Source: an uncultured Prevotellaceae bacterium
GTDB taxonomy: Bacteria > Bacteroidota > Bacteroidia > Bacteroidales > Bacteroidaceae
Assembly (NCBI GenBank): GCA_947307015.1
Contig: CAMZHV010000004.1
Coordinates: 1-64,000, forward strand
Reading direction: 5' to 3'
Length of the DNA: 64,000 nt
Shown: positions 13,467-22,129 of the stretch, one piece after another
How the letters are laid out: each line of letters opens with the position of its first letter
Position numbering within the stretch: the stretch's first letter is position 1
Program-made: the position numbers and the translations under genes
The notes under the pieces: model-generated
Seen by the model: only the letters and a program-made list of their open reading frames with translations
Databases searched by the model: none
What the model was told of the DNA's origin: nothing

Positions 13467-15200
13467 TTATGTTTCCAAATCCCTAAAAATTCTGCCTAAC
13501 AAAGTGTCTTTGTACCAATAACGATAGAGTTTTACCATCTCATATTCGGGCAGGCTTTCTAAGTATTCCAGTTCGAAGACCAGACGAGGTTCTTCATCGT
13601 TAGACTCTGGATGAATCTCTGCCTTGTTGCCAATCCGAGCTACACGAATCAAATAAAGGTCACGCACTCCTTTCTCCTTGATGTAAGGCATGAAATAGTA
13701 AAGTTTGTTGATGGCGACAGTGGAGGGGAAAGTCTTTGTCTTACCTGTGTAGTAAACTTTGGTTGGTTCTTCTCTTAAGAAATACTCTTCGTTGTCCTTT
13801 TTTACTAAACCAATCAGTAAGTGCTTGGTTGGGTCGAGCGAGTACTGTTTCTTAGGTCGGTTAACAACAAGTTCCTTCTCCTCATCAGCAAAGAGACCTA
13901 AGTCGAGCATTGGTTTTGAATCGCGATTTGTGAAGATTGGACGCGAAGATACAGGAGCCTCATTATATATAAATTGATAGAGGCTTTTGCCTATCTGTTC
14001 TACAATTCCACAAACCAATGCGTTACCCATAAGGAAAGCGCGGCGGCCATCAGAAACCTCTCGGTGGAGCGTATGATTATCAGGGAACATATTCATACGT
14101 TCCAACTCAATAGGCAGCAGACGGCGATAACGACCGGACTTTGTCCTTACGACATGTTTGAAACGCGAGGGAGCTGTGCCACCTTCGCCTGTTATAATAG
14201 TACGAGAAGGTTGATCGAGATTGTCGGGGAAAGCCATACCACCTTCCGAGAAAATGTATTGATAGCCTTCTTTGGATACTCGCTCAATCTTCTTTGCTCC
14301 CTTCTCATATTCCCATCTGGGCAACTCATCTTCTGTGATGAAGTAGTCTTCAGGCACAAAAGCCTCATCAACTAGATTGCCCCCAAGAGTTTGGCGAGGC
14401 CCGTCATAGACAGCTTCTTCATCTACGGAATAAACGTGACGGTCCTTCATCATTCCGGCATTCCCGAACGGGCTGTCTTTTCGTCCTTTGTTGAAGCCGT
14501 CTGAAACCTCCTTGATTGAGCCCTCAATATCGAAAAATGATATGGTGTTCTTCTTAGGCCTGAATTCAAAAGCCTTGGCCATTACACCATCAAATTCCAC
14601 CCAATCTTCCATCCGCTCAATCTTCTGAGCAACGACAGAATCTTTCTGGTAGCCAACGATATATGTCCTTCGTCTGCGCTGGGGCATTCCATAGTCGGCA
14701 GCGTTGATGATTCGCCATTCAACGACATAGCCCAAATCTGCCAACGATGCAAGAATGATGGCAAAGTCACGTCCTCGCTGAGTAGCAGGAGAATTAAGTA
14801 AACGGTCAACGTTTTCAAAGAAAATATACTGAGGTCGTTTGTCGCCCTTCTCGTTAAGAATGCGATATATCTGCCACCAAAGCACTCCTTTCTTACCTTC
14901 AATGCCGCCTGACTTACTCAAAGTGGCAGCTACCGAGTAGTCCTGACAGGGGAAACCGCCGACCAACAGGTCATGATCTGGAATTTCAGTTGTCCTTACG
15001 AGATTAATATCTTTGTTTGAGTGCCCGTTCGCTCCAAAACGAGCCTTGTAAACCAATGAAGCATCTTGATGCTGAGTCGATGGTTCCCACTGGTTATTCC
15101 AGATGGTTTCGTAAGCATCTGATGCACCTTCAAGTCCGATGCGAAAACCACCCACACCGGCGAATAGTTCAACTACACGGATAATATTGTTTTTCTTCAT
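13467..15200 (-). CDS. DNA (cytosine-5) methyltransferase with C-terminal extension
   Basis: The product modifies cytosine in the recognition site of the adjacent restriction enzyme. In the 577-residue protein motif I is ELFAGVGGFRIG (residues 11-22), motif IV GGFPCQ with catalytic Cys85, motif VI ENV (128-130) and motif VIII QRRRR (173-177); GNALVCGIVEQIG closes the fold. About 180 further residues follow that are not part of a standard C5 enzyme. I chose ATG 15200 because it overlaps the stop of the upstream endonuclease as ATGA; an ATG at 15239 lies inside that gene. Translation is probably coupled. Confidence 0.93.
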   Translation of the reverse strand: MKKNNIIRVVELFAGVGGFRIGLEGASDAYETIWNNQWEPSTQHQDASLVYKARFGANGHSNKDINLVRTTEIPDHDLLVGGFPCQDYSVAATLSKSGGIEGKKGVLWWQIYRILNEKGDKRPQYIFFENVDRLLNSPATQRGRDFAIILASLADLGYVVEWRIINAADYGMPQRRRRTYIVGYQKDSVVAQKIERMEDWVEFDGVMAKAFEFRPKKNTISFFDIEGSIKEVSDGFNKGRKDSPFGNAGMMKDRHVYSVDEEAVYDGPRQTLGGNLVDEAFVPEDYFITEDELPRWEYEKGAKKIERVSKEGYQYIFSEGGMAFPDNLDQPSRTIITGEGGTAPSRFKHVVRTKSGRYRRLLPIELERMNMFPDNHTLHREVSDGRRAFLMGNALVCGIVEQIGKSLYQFIYNEAPVSSRPIFTNRDSKPMLDLGLFADEEKELVVNRPKKQYSLDPTKHLLIGLVKKDNEEYFLREEPTKVYYTGKTKTFPSTVAINKLYYFMPYIKEKGVRDLYLIRVARIGNKAEIHPESNDEEPRLVFELEYLESLPEYEMVKLYRYWYKDTLLGRIFRDLET

Positions 15201-16657
15201 TTTTTTATAAGTTCTTGTACGAATTTGCTGTCTAGCCAAATGTATTGGGGAATCATTTTTAAACCGTTAATTTCGAGAGTTTTATATTTGTCTTCCGATG
15301 TTGAAGCGCCACCTCTGACAAATACCTTATGAGTTGCTTTCTTGGGGAAATTCGGTGCTTCACGATAACTTCCAGACTTATTCACGATATAGTTACCTTC
15401 GCTATCTTTGTCTCTTATAATTCTAAGCTTCTTATTTGAAATGAGGTCTCTTACATCATCCCAAATCCGCTTGACATTTTCAGTTATAAAACCTTCAGAG
15501 AAATAGATGCGTTTGAAACCTTCAAAGATGACATCCTTTCCATCATGGCGATAGATGATAAAGATGAAATGATGACCTGTAAAGTAGTCGTAAATTGCAG
15601 ATTCCTCGAACTCTGTTTCACGAGTCCATTCGACCAGATTGGGCAGGAACAGTTTCATATCCTCTTTTCCTTTGCCATTAGTCTTCAAAGGAACGCTTTT
15701 AGCTATGATACCTATTTTTGCGAAATCTTCTATATCATTTAGTCTGGAAACATGACCTCCGAACATTTTCACGACAGCACTCTCGGCAAAGTTCTTAGCG
15801 TCCAGATTAATGTTGACGCCCAATTCCAAGGCAATTCGTGAGAATGTCTTTCCCTTGTATCTCTGGGTCATCAACATGCATTTCCTATCGATATCAGCAT
15901 ATTTGTTGATGGTCTCGCCCAGCTTCTCGAAATGTTTGTTAGAGAAGCACTTGTCAGCAATAACAGTAGCATATGATCTTTTAAGTCGGAAACGAGGATT
16001 ATTGGGGAACTTGGGCGCTGTATCAATTAACATCAACTGTCCTCTCAGTTCATGTGATAAGCGTGGGTATTGCTCGTCTCTTTCCTTTTGTGTTTTATAT
16101 TCTCGATGAATAACTATCAGAAAATCACGCACAAGCAGCCAATCCTGTTTCAACAACAGTTTGTCATCATCACAGAACTCATAGAACTGAAAGCCAAGAA
16201 TCGGGAAGTCTTTATATCCTTCTAGTTTTACTGTCACGGGGGATTTGTACCAATAGTACACCCAAAGCATATGAGCAAGTTTGTGCCAGAAATTTGAGGT
16301 TTCAAACTCCTCGTTTACAATGACGGGAATTGAAACGGCAGTTATACTAACAGGCTCTTTACATTCATAGACATATTGTGAATCCTTCTTCTTAGGTTCC
16401 ACCATTCCCGTTGTCTTAATCTCTGTCTTTACCCCATCAACTAAAATGTCAGGTTCTTGTCTGCTATCTTTCTGACACCCAAGAATAGATACTTCCACAA
16501 TGTCACCAGCAATGCCTTTAACCTTATCACACCCTTCGTGGTGAACAAACAACTTTGCACTGTCTACTTGCATTAAGGTTTTACCAATAGCAGCAGTAAG
16601 CAAGCTCTTAACCTGCTCCTTAGTAAACACTCTGCTTTGAGGAATCCCTGTACTCAT
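15197..16657 (-). CDS. Sau3AI/MutH-like type II restriction endonuclease
   Basis: The 486-residue length matches Sau3AI, a two-domain MutH-type enzyme that cuts GATC. The N-terminal domain shows the family pattern GIAGDIVEV (Glu55), EPD (Asp70) and TEIK (Glu79, Lys81), the D-ExK metal site. The C-terminal half would be the pseudo-catalytic allosteric domain. It precedes and overlaps the C5 methyltransferase by 4 nt, so nuclease and methylase are on one mRNA with the nuclease first. GATC specificity is inferred from the family, not shown. The start codon lies about 30 nt after an intrinsic terminator (16689-16726). Confidence 0.82.
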   Translation of the reverse strand: MSTGIPQSRVFTKEQVKSLLTAAIGKTLMQVDSAKLFVHHEGCDKVKGIAGDIVEVSILGCQKDSRQEPDILVDGVKTEIKTTGMVEPKKKDSQYVYECKEPVSITAVSIPVIVNEEFETSNFWHKLAHMLWVYYWYKSPVTVKLEGYKDFPILGFQFYEFCDDDKLLLKQDWLLVRDFLIVIHREYKTQKERDEQYPRLSHELRGQLMLIDTAPKFPNNPRFRLKRSYATVIADKCFSNKHFEKLGETINKYADIDRKCMLMTQRYKGKTFSRIALELGVNINLDAKNFAESAVVKMFGGHVSRLNDIEDFAKIGIIAKSVPLKTNGKGKEDMKLFLPNLVEWTRETEFEESAIYDYFTGHHFIFIIYRHDGKDVIFEGFKRIYFSEGFITENVKRIWDDVRDLISNKKLRIIRDKDSEGNYIVNKSGSYREAPNFPKKATHKVFVRGGASTSEDKYKTLEINGLKMIPQYIWLDSKFVQELIKK

Positions 16658-16688
16658 TTGTTGCTCGTATTGTTATTGTTTAGGCCAC

Positions 16689-16726
16689 AAAAAAAGCCCC
16701 CTTTTCGATTTTCTCGAAGAGAGGGC
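16689..16726 (-). terminator. Intrinsic terminator just upstream of the restriction gene
   Basis: On the minus strand a 13-bp stem with one mismatch (16726-16714 with 16708-16696) and a 5-nt loop is followed by seven T's (16695-16689). It ends the non-coding transcript and lies about 30 nt before the ATG of the restriction endonuclease. No promoter is visible in between. Confidence 0.88.
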
Positions 16727-17247
16727 GTGGAAGATTGAAGATACCAGGGCCTAGCACAGCCGCATCAGCAACAATCGTTAGTCCACGCCCCTTTTCGAGT
16801 GAGCGCGAACATCCGAGCCTTGCCTGACTGATGCTTTCTGAGGTGCTAATTCTGGTATACCAGTCTAATCAAGGATGTTATGGTCTCAAAATGTTTACTT
16901 TACTTTGATTAAATAGTTGTTTTAGGAGCAATCAGACTATATCTTCAGGCTTGCTTACAGGTAAACACCTAAAGACCTCAGGACACAAAAGAAGCGCAGA
17001 CGATGGCTCTTCTCTCGTATCATGAGGTCCTCGGAATGTACCTGTATCACTAAGATATAAGTCATGCCCGCGCTTACCGCACGGGCATCTGCTGACTTAC
17101 TCAAAGTGATACATCAATGAAATTTCCGAGGTTTCATGATACTCTGAATAAATAGCTGATGCTACGTTATTACTCCAATAAGATTCGATCGGGCACCTTC
17201 GCTAAGGCTTCATTTCAGCTCACTCAGAGCCGTTTTCTCGCCCTTTC
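16689..17247 (-). ncRNA. Candidate structured ncRNA or 5' leader of the R-M operon
   Basis: The segment has no long frame but has strong structure. An imperfect long hairpin spans 17017-17142 with nested stems: GTATCATGA/TCATGATAC, CCTCGGAA/TTCCGAGG, TGTATCACT/AGTGATACA, TAAGTCA/TGACTTA and ATGCCCG/CGGGCAT. Near the 3' end GCATCAG (16834-16828) pairs with CTGATGC (16768-16762), while GGGGCGTGGA (16791-16782) inside that loop can pair with TCCACGCCC (16731-16723) outside it, an H-type pseudoknot. Its GCCC overlaps the terminator stem, so the two folds compete. A promoter lies at 17253-17286. It matches no class I know by sequence (not tmRNA, RNase P or SRP RNA). The transcript limits are inferred. 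Confidence 0.6.
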
Positions 17248-17252
17248 GAGGG

Positions 17253-17286
17253 CAAAGATAGTGATTATTTTGGTATCTACGGCAAA
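17253..17286 (-). promoter_or_regulatory. Bacteroidetes-type promoter for the ncRNA/leader
   Basis: On the minus strand TTTG (17286-17283) is followed after 22 nt by TATCTTTG (17260-17253), matching the -33 TTTG and -7 TAnnTTTG elements of the Bacteroidetes primary sigma factor. The start point would be close to 17247. Confidence 0.7.
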
Positions 17287-17315
17287 GATGAGGCTATTTT
17301 TTCACATTAGGGCAC

Positions 17316-17349
17316 AAAAACGCCCTCCCAAGGGAAGCGAGGGAAGGCG
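17316..17349 (-). terminator. Intrinsic terminator upstream of the ncRNA promoter
   Basis: On the minus strand CGCCTTCCC and GGGAGGGCG form a 9-bp stem with an 11-nt loop, followed by TTTTT (17320-17316). It insulates the ncRNA from transcripts arriving from the fucose operon. Confidence 0.75.
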
Positions 17350-17738
17350 GTAGATATGAGGATAAATGGTCTTATGTCCTTTGATTTATGATGTTATGTC
17401 ATAGGTCAAACTTATGTTAATGTATAATGTATAATGGACAATGGATAATTATGGTTACACCGCTATTCCCGTCCTCATGACATCGTCATACAGCGGCGAC
17501 CAGCGGTCGTCAGCCGTAAAACCGTAGATAGAGGTTAGCGTGGCCATAGATTCGGGGAATCTATTGGTTATTGTTCAGAATCTTCATAATCCCTGCCTAT
17601 AAGCGTTGATTTCAGTCTGAATCTCCTCGTCGGTCAACTGTGGAGTCTTTGGGCAGGAATTGATGAAGTACAAAAACTATTGTGATTAGAGGCGAAAAAG
17701 TGAGAAAAATGTGCTTCGCTATCTTGAGGTCTTCTTTG
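17350..17738 (-). other. Non-coding spacer with short gene remnants
   Basis: About 390 bp lack an intact gene. At 17400-17450 there is a TATAATG/ACAATGG spacer repeat. Minus-strand frames around 17585-17670 (TPQLTDEEIQTEINAYRQGL, then stop) and 17470-17560 (FTADDRWSPLYDDV) look like short fragments of former proteins, possibly toxin-antitoxin type. Identity is not established. Confidence 0.35.
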
Positions 17739-18083
17739 CTAATCTTCGTAGAGGTAGAAGATGCGGTCCATCATCTGCCATTTCTCATCGCTGGTGGCCT
17801 CTTTGCGGCAGTTTTGGAACATGGCCATGTATTCTTCCCACTCCTGTTGGCGGGGTAGGGTGGCGAGACGTGCCATGGCGATATCCCAGTCAAAGTCGAG
17901 AGGCGTGTCGACGACCATCACGATGCGTGTGCCGAGGAGATAGACTTCCATTTCAAGAATGCCCACTTCGCGTATGCCGTCACGTATCTCCTTCCACGCC
18001 TCTTCGCGGCTGTGGCGGCGACGGTATTCGGCGATGAGTGCCGGGTCATCTTTCAAGTCCATGGTTTGGACATAGCGTTTCAC
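17739..18083 (-). CDS. L-rhamnose/L-fucose mutarotase-type protein (DUF718)
   Basis: This family interconverts the alpha and beta anomers of L-rhamnose or L-fucose in the cytoplasm. The 114-residue protein shows the family pattern MDLKDDPALIAEYRRRHSRE with the conserved His, a GILEMEVYLLGTRIVMVV core and LATLPRQQEWEEYM. I placed the start at GTG 18083, immediately before KRYVQTMDL. An upstream in-frame ATG (18215) would add 44 residues translated from a GC-rich repeat (18126-18193). It is the last gene of the fucose cluster, so L-fucose is the likely substrate, as for the homologous gene in the Campylobacter jejuni fucose locus. Confidence 0.85.
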   Translation of the reverse strand: MKRYVQTMDLKDDPALIAEYRRRHSREEAWKEIRDGIREVGILEMEVYLLGTRIVMVVDTPLDFDWDIAMARLATLPRQQEWEEYMAMFQNCRKEATSDEKWQMMDRIFYLYED

Positions 18084-18125
18084 GCGCTGATTATGAAGTT
18101 TCTGGACAAAGCCAGAGGAATCTCT

Positions 18126-18193
18126 GGACTCTCCCCCCAGCCTCACCCCTAACCCCTCTCCCGTGGGAGAGGGGAACTTTAGGGAGGGAGCGG
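18126..18193 (-). repeat. GC-rich palindromic repeat, type A
   Basis: It is near-identical in reverse complement to copies at 22061-22129 and 26505-26580. The core is a palindrome around CTCCCGTGGGAG flanked by CCCCTAACCCC and AACTTTAGGGAGGG. It lies between fucP and the mutarotase and is open in the mutarotase frame. Confidence 0.85.
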
Positions 18194-18304
18194 TTTGTAT
18201 TAGGGTTGGATTCATGTTATAATTAATAATTTACTTTCGGGAGTTATTTGTTTTTTTCGACATCCGAAACTTCAGTTAACAAAGAATATTGTTTCATTTT
18301 ACAG

Positions 18305-18350
18305 AGGTAACCAATCCCTCCCTTACAGGGAGGGGGAGGGGTGGGTCTGT
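18305..18350. repeat. GC-rich repeat, type B, supplying the FucP C-terminus
   Basis: A palindromic CCCTCCCTTACAGGGAGGG segment followed by GGGTGGGTCT. The FucP stop codon and last residues (QQTHPSPSL) are read from this repeat. Confidence 0.75.
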
Positions 18351-19699
18351 TGGGTCTGCTTGAAGGTCTTATAACCATAGATGGTGATGCAGATGAAGCA
18401 GATGAAGGGCAGGATGAAGGAGAAGTTGACGGCGGGCCAGCCGAAGATGACTTGCTGGTCAATGAGGTGACCCTGCAAGGGAGGCATTAGGGCTCCACCG
18501 ACGATGGCCATCACGAGGAAGGCTGCGCCGAGGGAGGTGTCCTCGGTCTGCACGTTCTCAAGCGCTATGCCATAGATGCTGGGGAACATGATGGACATGA
18601 ACAGGCTGATGCACACCAGGCTGTAAAGGCCCATCATACCTTCGATGCAGATGGCGCCGAGCGTACACACCGAAGCACCGATGCCGAAGATCATCAGCAA
18701 GCGACGCTGGTTGACCCATTTCATGATGTAGGTGCCAACGAAACGACCCGTAAGGGACAGCGACATGGCCAAGATGTTCCAACGCTGAGCCGTGGCCTTG
18801 TCGATACCGAGGTGGTCGGCATACTGGATGATGAAGGTCCAAACCATGATCTGCGCTGCCACATAGAGCACCTGAGCTAACACACCGTTGCGGTAAATCT
18901 TATTGTGCCAGAGGCGGGAGAGTGTGGTGATGGCATTGGTCTGAGCATCGTTCTCGCCCTTGAGCGAAGGCATCTTGGTGAGGGCAATGACGATGAACAT
19001 CACGAGCACCACAAGGCCGATGGCGACGTAAGGGTCGCGGATGACGGCGAGGTCATGCAGACGGATATCGGCCTTCTCGGCTTCGCTTAAGCCATGGAAG
19101 ATGATCTGACCCGCTGCATCACGCTTGTCGGAGAGGAGGTTAGGCAGTACGATGAACGAGGCCACGGCCATGCCGGAGAGCGAGCCCACGGGGTTGAAGG
19201 CCTGCGCCAAGTTGAGGCGCCGCGTGCTGTTCTCCTTCGGGCCAAGCGAGAGGATGAAAGGGTTGGCGCTGGTCTCGAGGAAAGCGAGGCCGAAGGTGAG
19301 GATGTAGAGCGACACGCAGAAGAAGGTGAACTCCTGGAACTGCGCGGCGGGGATGAAGAGGAACGCACCGACGGCATACAATCCGAGGCCGATAAGCACG
19401 CCGACCTTGTAGGAGTACTTGCGGATGAACAGCGCCGCAGGCACGGCCATGGTGGCATAACCGCCATAAAAAGCGAACTGCACCATCGAAGCCTTTGCCG
19501 CCGAAATCTCCATCAGCGTCTGGAAGGCCGCCACCATCGGGTTCGTGATGTCATTGGCAAAGCCCCACAGCGCGAACAGCGAGGTGATGAGGATGAACGT
19601 GAGGAGGTAGTTTTTGGGGACTAAAGACCCACCCCGCCCTTCGGGCACCCCTCCCGTAAAGGAGGGGAGGGGCTGGCGCGTTGTTTCGTTATTTTTCAT
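18323..19699 (-). CDS. fucP: L-fucose:H+ symporter, FucP-type MFS permease
   Basis: FucP imports L-fucose across the inner membrane with protons. The 458-residue protein has the twelve hydrophobic segments of the family and its signatures, such as SLFALWGFANDITNPMV in helix 1, FLETSANPFILSLGP and LNLAQAFNPVGS. Residues 8-29 (RQPLPSFTGGVPEGRGGS and following) come from a type B palindromic repeat, and the last residues come from another copy. The gene overlaps the DUF559 gene by 11 nt and lies between fucI and the mutarotase gene. Confidence 0.9.
   Translation of the reverse strand: MKNNETTRQPLPSFTGGVPEGRGGSLVPKNYLLTFILITSLFALWGFANDITNPMVAAFQTLMEISAAKASMVQFAFYGGYATMAVPAALFIRKYSYKVGVLIGLGLYAVGAFLFIPAAQFQEFTFFCVSLYILTFGLAFLETSANPFILSLGPKENSTRRLNLAQAFNPVGSLSGMAVASFIVLPNLLSDKRDAAGQIIFHGLSEAEKADIRLHDLAVIRDPYVAIGLVVLVMFIVIALTKMPSLKGENDAQTNAITTLSRLWHNKIYRNGVLAQVLYVAAQIMVWTFIIQYADHLGIDKATAQRWNILAMSLSLTGRFVGTYIMKWVNQRRLLMIFGIGASVCTLGAICIEGMMGLYSLVCISLFMSIMFPSIYGIALENVQTEDTSLGAAFLVMAIVGGALMPPLQGHLIDQQVIFGWPAVNFSFILPFICFICITIYGYKTFKQTQQTHPSPSL
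19624..19682. repeat. GC-rich repeat, type B, inside the 5' end of fucP
   Basis: Contains AGACCCACCCCG, a CCCTCCCGTAAAGGAGGGG palindrome and GGCTGGCGCG. It matches 20091-20143 and 23034-23088. It is read in frame as part of the FucP N-terminus. Confidence 0.85.
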
Positions 19700-20093
19700 T
19701 GTTATTTATATTATTCTTTATTTGGTTTATAACAAAATCTATGTTATTTAGGATCTCTTCGTTGGAGAAACGGAGAACTCTGAATCCCAAATGCTCTAAT
19801 CTTTCAGTTCGGCTGGCATCATAATTTTGCTGTTCAAGTTCTGCATGATATGCTCCATCAACTTCAATGACTAACTGATGTTGCAAGGACACAAAATCAA
19901 CTATATAATCTGCAATAATAAATTGTCGGAAGATTTTTGTTCCTAACGCTTGATCTCGCAGATGTTGCCACAAGAGAATCTCAGCATCCGTCTGATTCAT
20001 CCTGTTATTTCGAGCAAATTCTTTTAACAGGGGATATCGGTCCGAGGCTGCCCATCGGGCATTATCAATCATATCTTCATAATTTAGTTTCAA
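19689..20093 (-). CDS. DUF559 endonuclease-like protein
   Basis: DUF559 proteins have a Vsr/restriction-nuclease-like fold; their biological role is poorly known. The 134-residue protein has NQTDAEILLWQHLRDQAL, KIFRQFIIADYIVDFVS and VIEVDGAYHAE, the typical D...ExDG metal-site arrangement, and ends with RVLRFSNEEILNNID. The frame begins at TTG 20093; the first ATG is 20072. It is inserted between fucI and fucP on the same strand, overlaps the fucP start by 11 nt, and looks more A/T-rich than its neighbours, which suggests acquisition. A role in fucose metabolism is unlikely. Confidence 0.82.
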   Translation of the reverse strand: MKLNYEDMIDNARWAASDRYPLLKEFARNNRMNQTDAEILLWQHLRDQALGTKIFRQFIIADYIVDFVSLQHQLVIEVDGAYHAELEQQNYDASRTERLEHLGFRVLRFSNEEILNNIDFVINQIKNNINNNEK

Positions 20094-20143
20094 TGCGCCA
20101 GCCGCTCCCCTCCTTTACGGGAGGGGTCGGGGGTGGGTCTTTA
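20091..20143 (-). repeat. GC-rich repeat, type B, between fucI and the DUF559 gene
   Basis: Read on the minus strand it is AAGACCCACCCCCGACCCC, then a CTCCCGTAAAGGAGGGG palindrome, then GCGGCTGGCGC. It fills the gap between the fucI stop and the DUF559 start. Confidence 0.85.
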
Positions 20144-22015
20144 TTTATACAAAGGTCCGAAATTCGCACATGCACGGTAGTCGGCGCCCTCCTTGTCCAT
20201 GCCGAAGGCATTCCAGGCGGCGGGACGGAAAATGTCGGCGTCGGCGATATTATGCATGCAGACGGGGATGCGAAGAATAGAGCAGAGGGTGATGATGTCG
20301 GCGCCGATGTGGCCATAAGCGATGGCTCCGTGGTTGGCACCCCAACAGTTCATGACGCTGTAGACATCCTTGAAGCAGTCCTTCGACGGGTCGAGGCGCG
20401 GCACGAACCAAGTCGTAGGCCATGTGGGATCGGTACGCTTGTCGAGAATGTCGTGAGTCTTCGGGTCGAGCTCTACCGTCCAACCTTCGGCCAACTGCAA
20501 CACGGGTCCCAGACCTGCGACCATGTTCAAGCGCATCATGGTCATCGGCATACCGCCTTTGGTGACGAAGTGTGAGCTGTAGCCGCCGCCACGGAAGTAG
20601 TCGCGGTCGGCAGGCATCCAGCTGGTGGCTTTGAGGCAAGCGTCCACGTCGGTGTCCGTCAGCTCCCAGTGGGGCTTCATGGTCGGACAGCCATCCTTGT
20701 CGGTGGCAGCGCCAGTGGCATCAAGAGTGGTGGCGCCGCTGTTGATGAGGTGAATGAAGCCATTAGCCGATAAACCGCTCAGCACCGTCCCTGTGACACG
20801 CTGCACGGCTTCGGGGCTCCAGTAGGTGCGGATATCCGAGAACATCACGCCGCGGTTGGTCAGCAGATGGCCGAAGAGCATGGTCATGCCGTTGAGGAAA
20901 TCGTTTTCGGTGGCGAGGACGTCGGCTTCGCGCGTGCCGTTCCAGTCGAACGAGGTGCAGAGCATGGATTCGGGGAAATCGAAGTTTGGGCGGTAGTCGG
21001 TCCACTGGCGCTGACCCTGCACGCCGCCTGCGATGGCGTTGTGACCCAGGGCCTCTTCCTTGTAGCCCATTTCGAGGAGGCGCGGGTTGCCGTGCATCAA
21101 GTCGCGGATGATTATCATCGTCTTGACGGTGAATTCCCAGTCGGCATCTTTCTCCTCGCGATTCTTACCCTTACCCTTACCGTTGAAGGTCGTCATGGGC
21201 GTGCCGGGGAAGAGCGGACGATCCTCGTTGTAGTCGTGACCTTCCTGCGGCTTGCAATATTTATCCACCCACGCCATTGCTTTCTTGAACTCCTCTGAGT
21301 CGAAGATGTTGAAGTCCACACGACGCAGAATCTCTACAAGAGATACATATTCGGTACGCATACCGAGGTAGTGCTGTAGGAAGTCGGCATCGACGATGGA
21401 GCCGGCAATGCCCATGCAGGTGTTGCCTAACGAGAGGTAGCTCTTGCCGCGCATCGTGGCCACGGCCTGTGCGGCGCGGGCGAAACGCAGAATTTTCTCA
21501 GCCACGTCGGCAGGGATCGTGTTGTCGGCGATGTCTTGAACATCGTGGCCATAGATGCCAAAAGCGGGCAAGCCCTTCTGGGCATGAGCAGCCAGTACGG
21601 CAGCCAGATACACGGCACCCGGGCGCTCAGTTCCGTTGAAGCCCCAAACGGCCTTCGGATAGTGCGGGTTCATGTCCATCGTCTCCGAGCCGTAGCACCA
21701 ACAAGAGGTGACGGTGATGGTAGAACCCACGCCCTCGCGCTCAAACTTCTCGGCGCAGGCAGCACTCTCGGCCACACGACCGATGGTGCCGTCGGCGATG
21801 ACGCACTCCACGGGCGAGCCATCGCCATTGCGGAGGTTCGTGGTTATCAACTCGGCAACGGCCTTAGCCAGTGCCATCGTTTTCTCTTCAAGGCTTTCGC
21901 GGACGCCGCCCTGGCGACCGTCGATGGTGGGACGAATGCCGATTTTGGGGTATAGACCCCCTCCCCGCTCCCCCTCAAGGGGGAGAGCTGAATGTAATGA
22001 GCTGGTAGTATTCAT
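20141..22015 (-). CDS. fucI: L-fucose isomerase
   Basis: FucI converts L-fucose to L-fuculose with Mn2+ as cofactor. The protein aligns along its length with E. coli FucI from [12 protein letters not shown] onward. It keeps the active-site regions: the Glu of [10 protein letters not shown], the Asp of [13 protein letters not shown] and the His of WGANHG. It ends [10 protein letters not shown] like the E. coli enzyme. Residues 6-22 ([17 protein letters not shown]) come from a type C palindromic repeat placed between the start codon and the conserved domain, giving 624 residues instead of about 590. FucK and FucA are not in the window. Confidence 0.96.
   Translation of the reverse strand: MNTTSSLHSALPLEGERGGGLYPKIGIRPTIDGRQGGVRESLEEKTMALAKAVAELITTNLRNGDGSPVECVIADGTIGRVAESAACAEKFEREGVGSTITVTSCWCYGSETMDMNPHYPKAVWGFNGTERPGAVYLAAVLAAHAQKGLPAFGIYGHDVQDIADNTIPADVAEKILRFARAAQAVATMRGKSYLSLGNTCMGIAGSIVDADFLQHYLGMRTEYVSLVEILRRVDFNIFDSEEFKKAMAWVDKYCKPQEGHDYNEDRPLFPGTPMTTFNGKGKGKNREEKDADWEFTVKTMIIIRDLMHGNPRLLEMGYKEEALGHNAIAGGVQGQRQWTDYRPNFDFPESMLCTSFDWNGTREADVLATENDFLNGMTMLFGHLLTNRGVMFSDIRTYWSPEAVQRVTGTVLSGLSANGFIHLINSGATTLDATGAATDKDGCPTMKPHWELTDTDVDACLKATSWMPADRDYFRGGGYSSHFVTKGGMPMTMMRLNMVAGLGPVLQLAEGWTVELDPKTHDILDKRTDPTWPTTWFVPRLDPSKDCFKDVYSVMNCWGANHGAIAYGHIGADIITLCSILRIPVCMHNIADADIFRPAAWNAFGMDKEGADYRACANFGPLYK
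21950..21995. repeat. GC-rich repeat, type C, inside the 5' end of fucI
   Basis: Contains ACCCCCTCCCCGCTCCCCCT followed by a CCCCCTCAAGGGGG palindrome. It resembles copies in uxaA (42466-42515) and GH92 (46880-46920). It is read in frame in FucI. Confidence 0.8.
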
Positions 22016-22060
22016 GTTATATAATAGTTAGTTATAATGTTTATAAGTTCTTGAAGGTAA

Positions 22061-22129
22061 CCGCTCCCTCCCTAAAGTTCCCCTCTCCCACGGGAGAGGG
22101 GTTAGGGGTGAGGCTGGGGGGAGAGTCCC
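22061..22129 (+). repeat. GC-rich palindromic repeat, type A, intergenic copy
   Basis: It lies between fucI and the amidohydrolase gene. It matches the copy within queA over its length (TTCCCCTCTCCC, GGGAGAGGGGTTAGGGGTGA), which helps define the repeat boundaries. Confidence 0.88.

Noticed and set aside
16935..16945. AAGATATAGTC on the minus strand, the S (P7) motif of group I introns
   Set aside because: No matching R strand, P3 or P4 elements could be placed around it in the right order, and a related AAGATATAAGTC on the other strand is explained by a hairpin. It was kept only as a curiosity within the ncRNA.
16689..17247. tmRNA, RNase P RNA or SRP RNA
   Set aside because: No tag frame of the GExNYALAA type, no GAGGAAAGTC block of RNase P RNA and no GGAAG/AGCAG core of SRP RNA were found on either strand.
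18084..18215. N-terminal extension of the mutarotase from ATG 18215
   Set aside because: These residues are a translated palindromic repeat and spacer; homology begins at GTG 18083. Translation from 18215 cannot be excluded.
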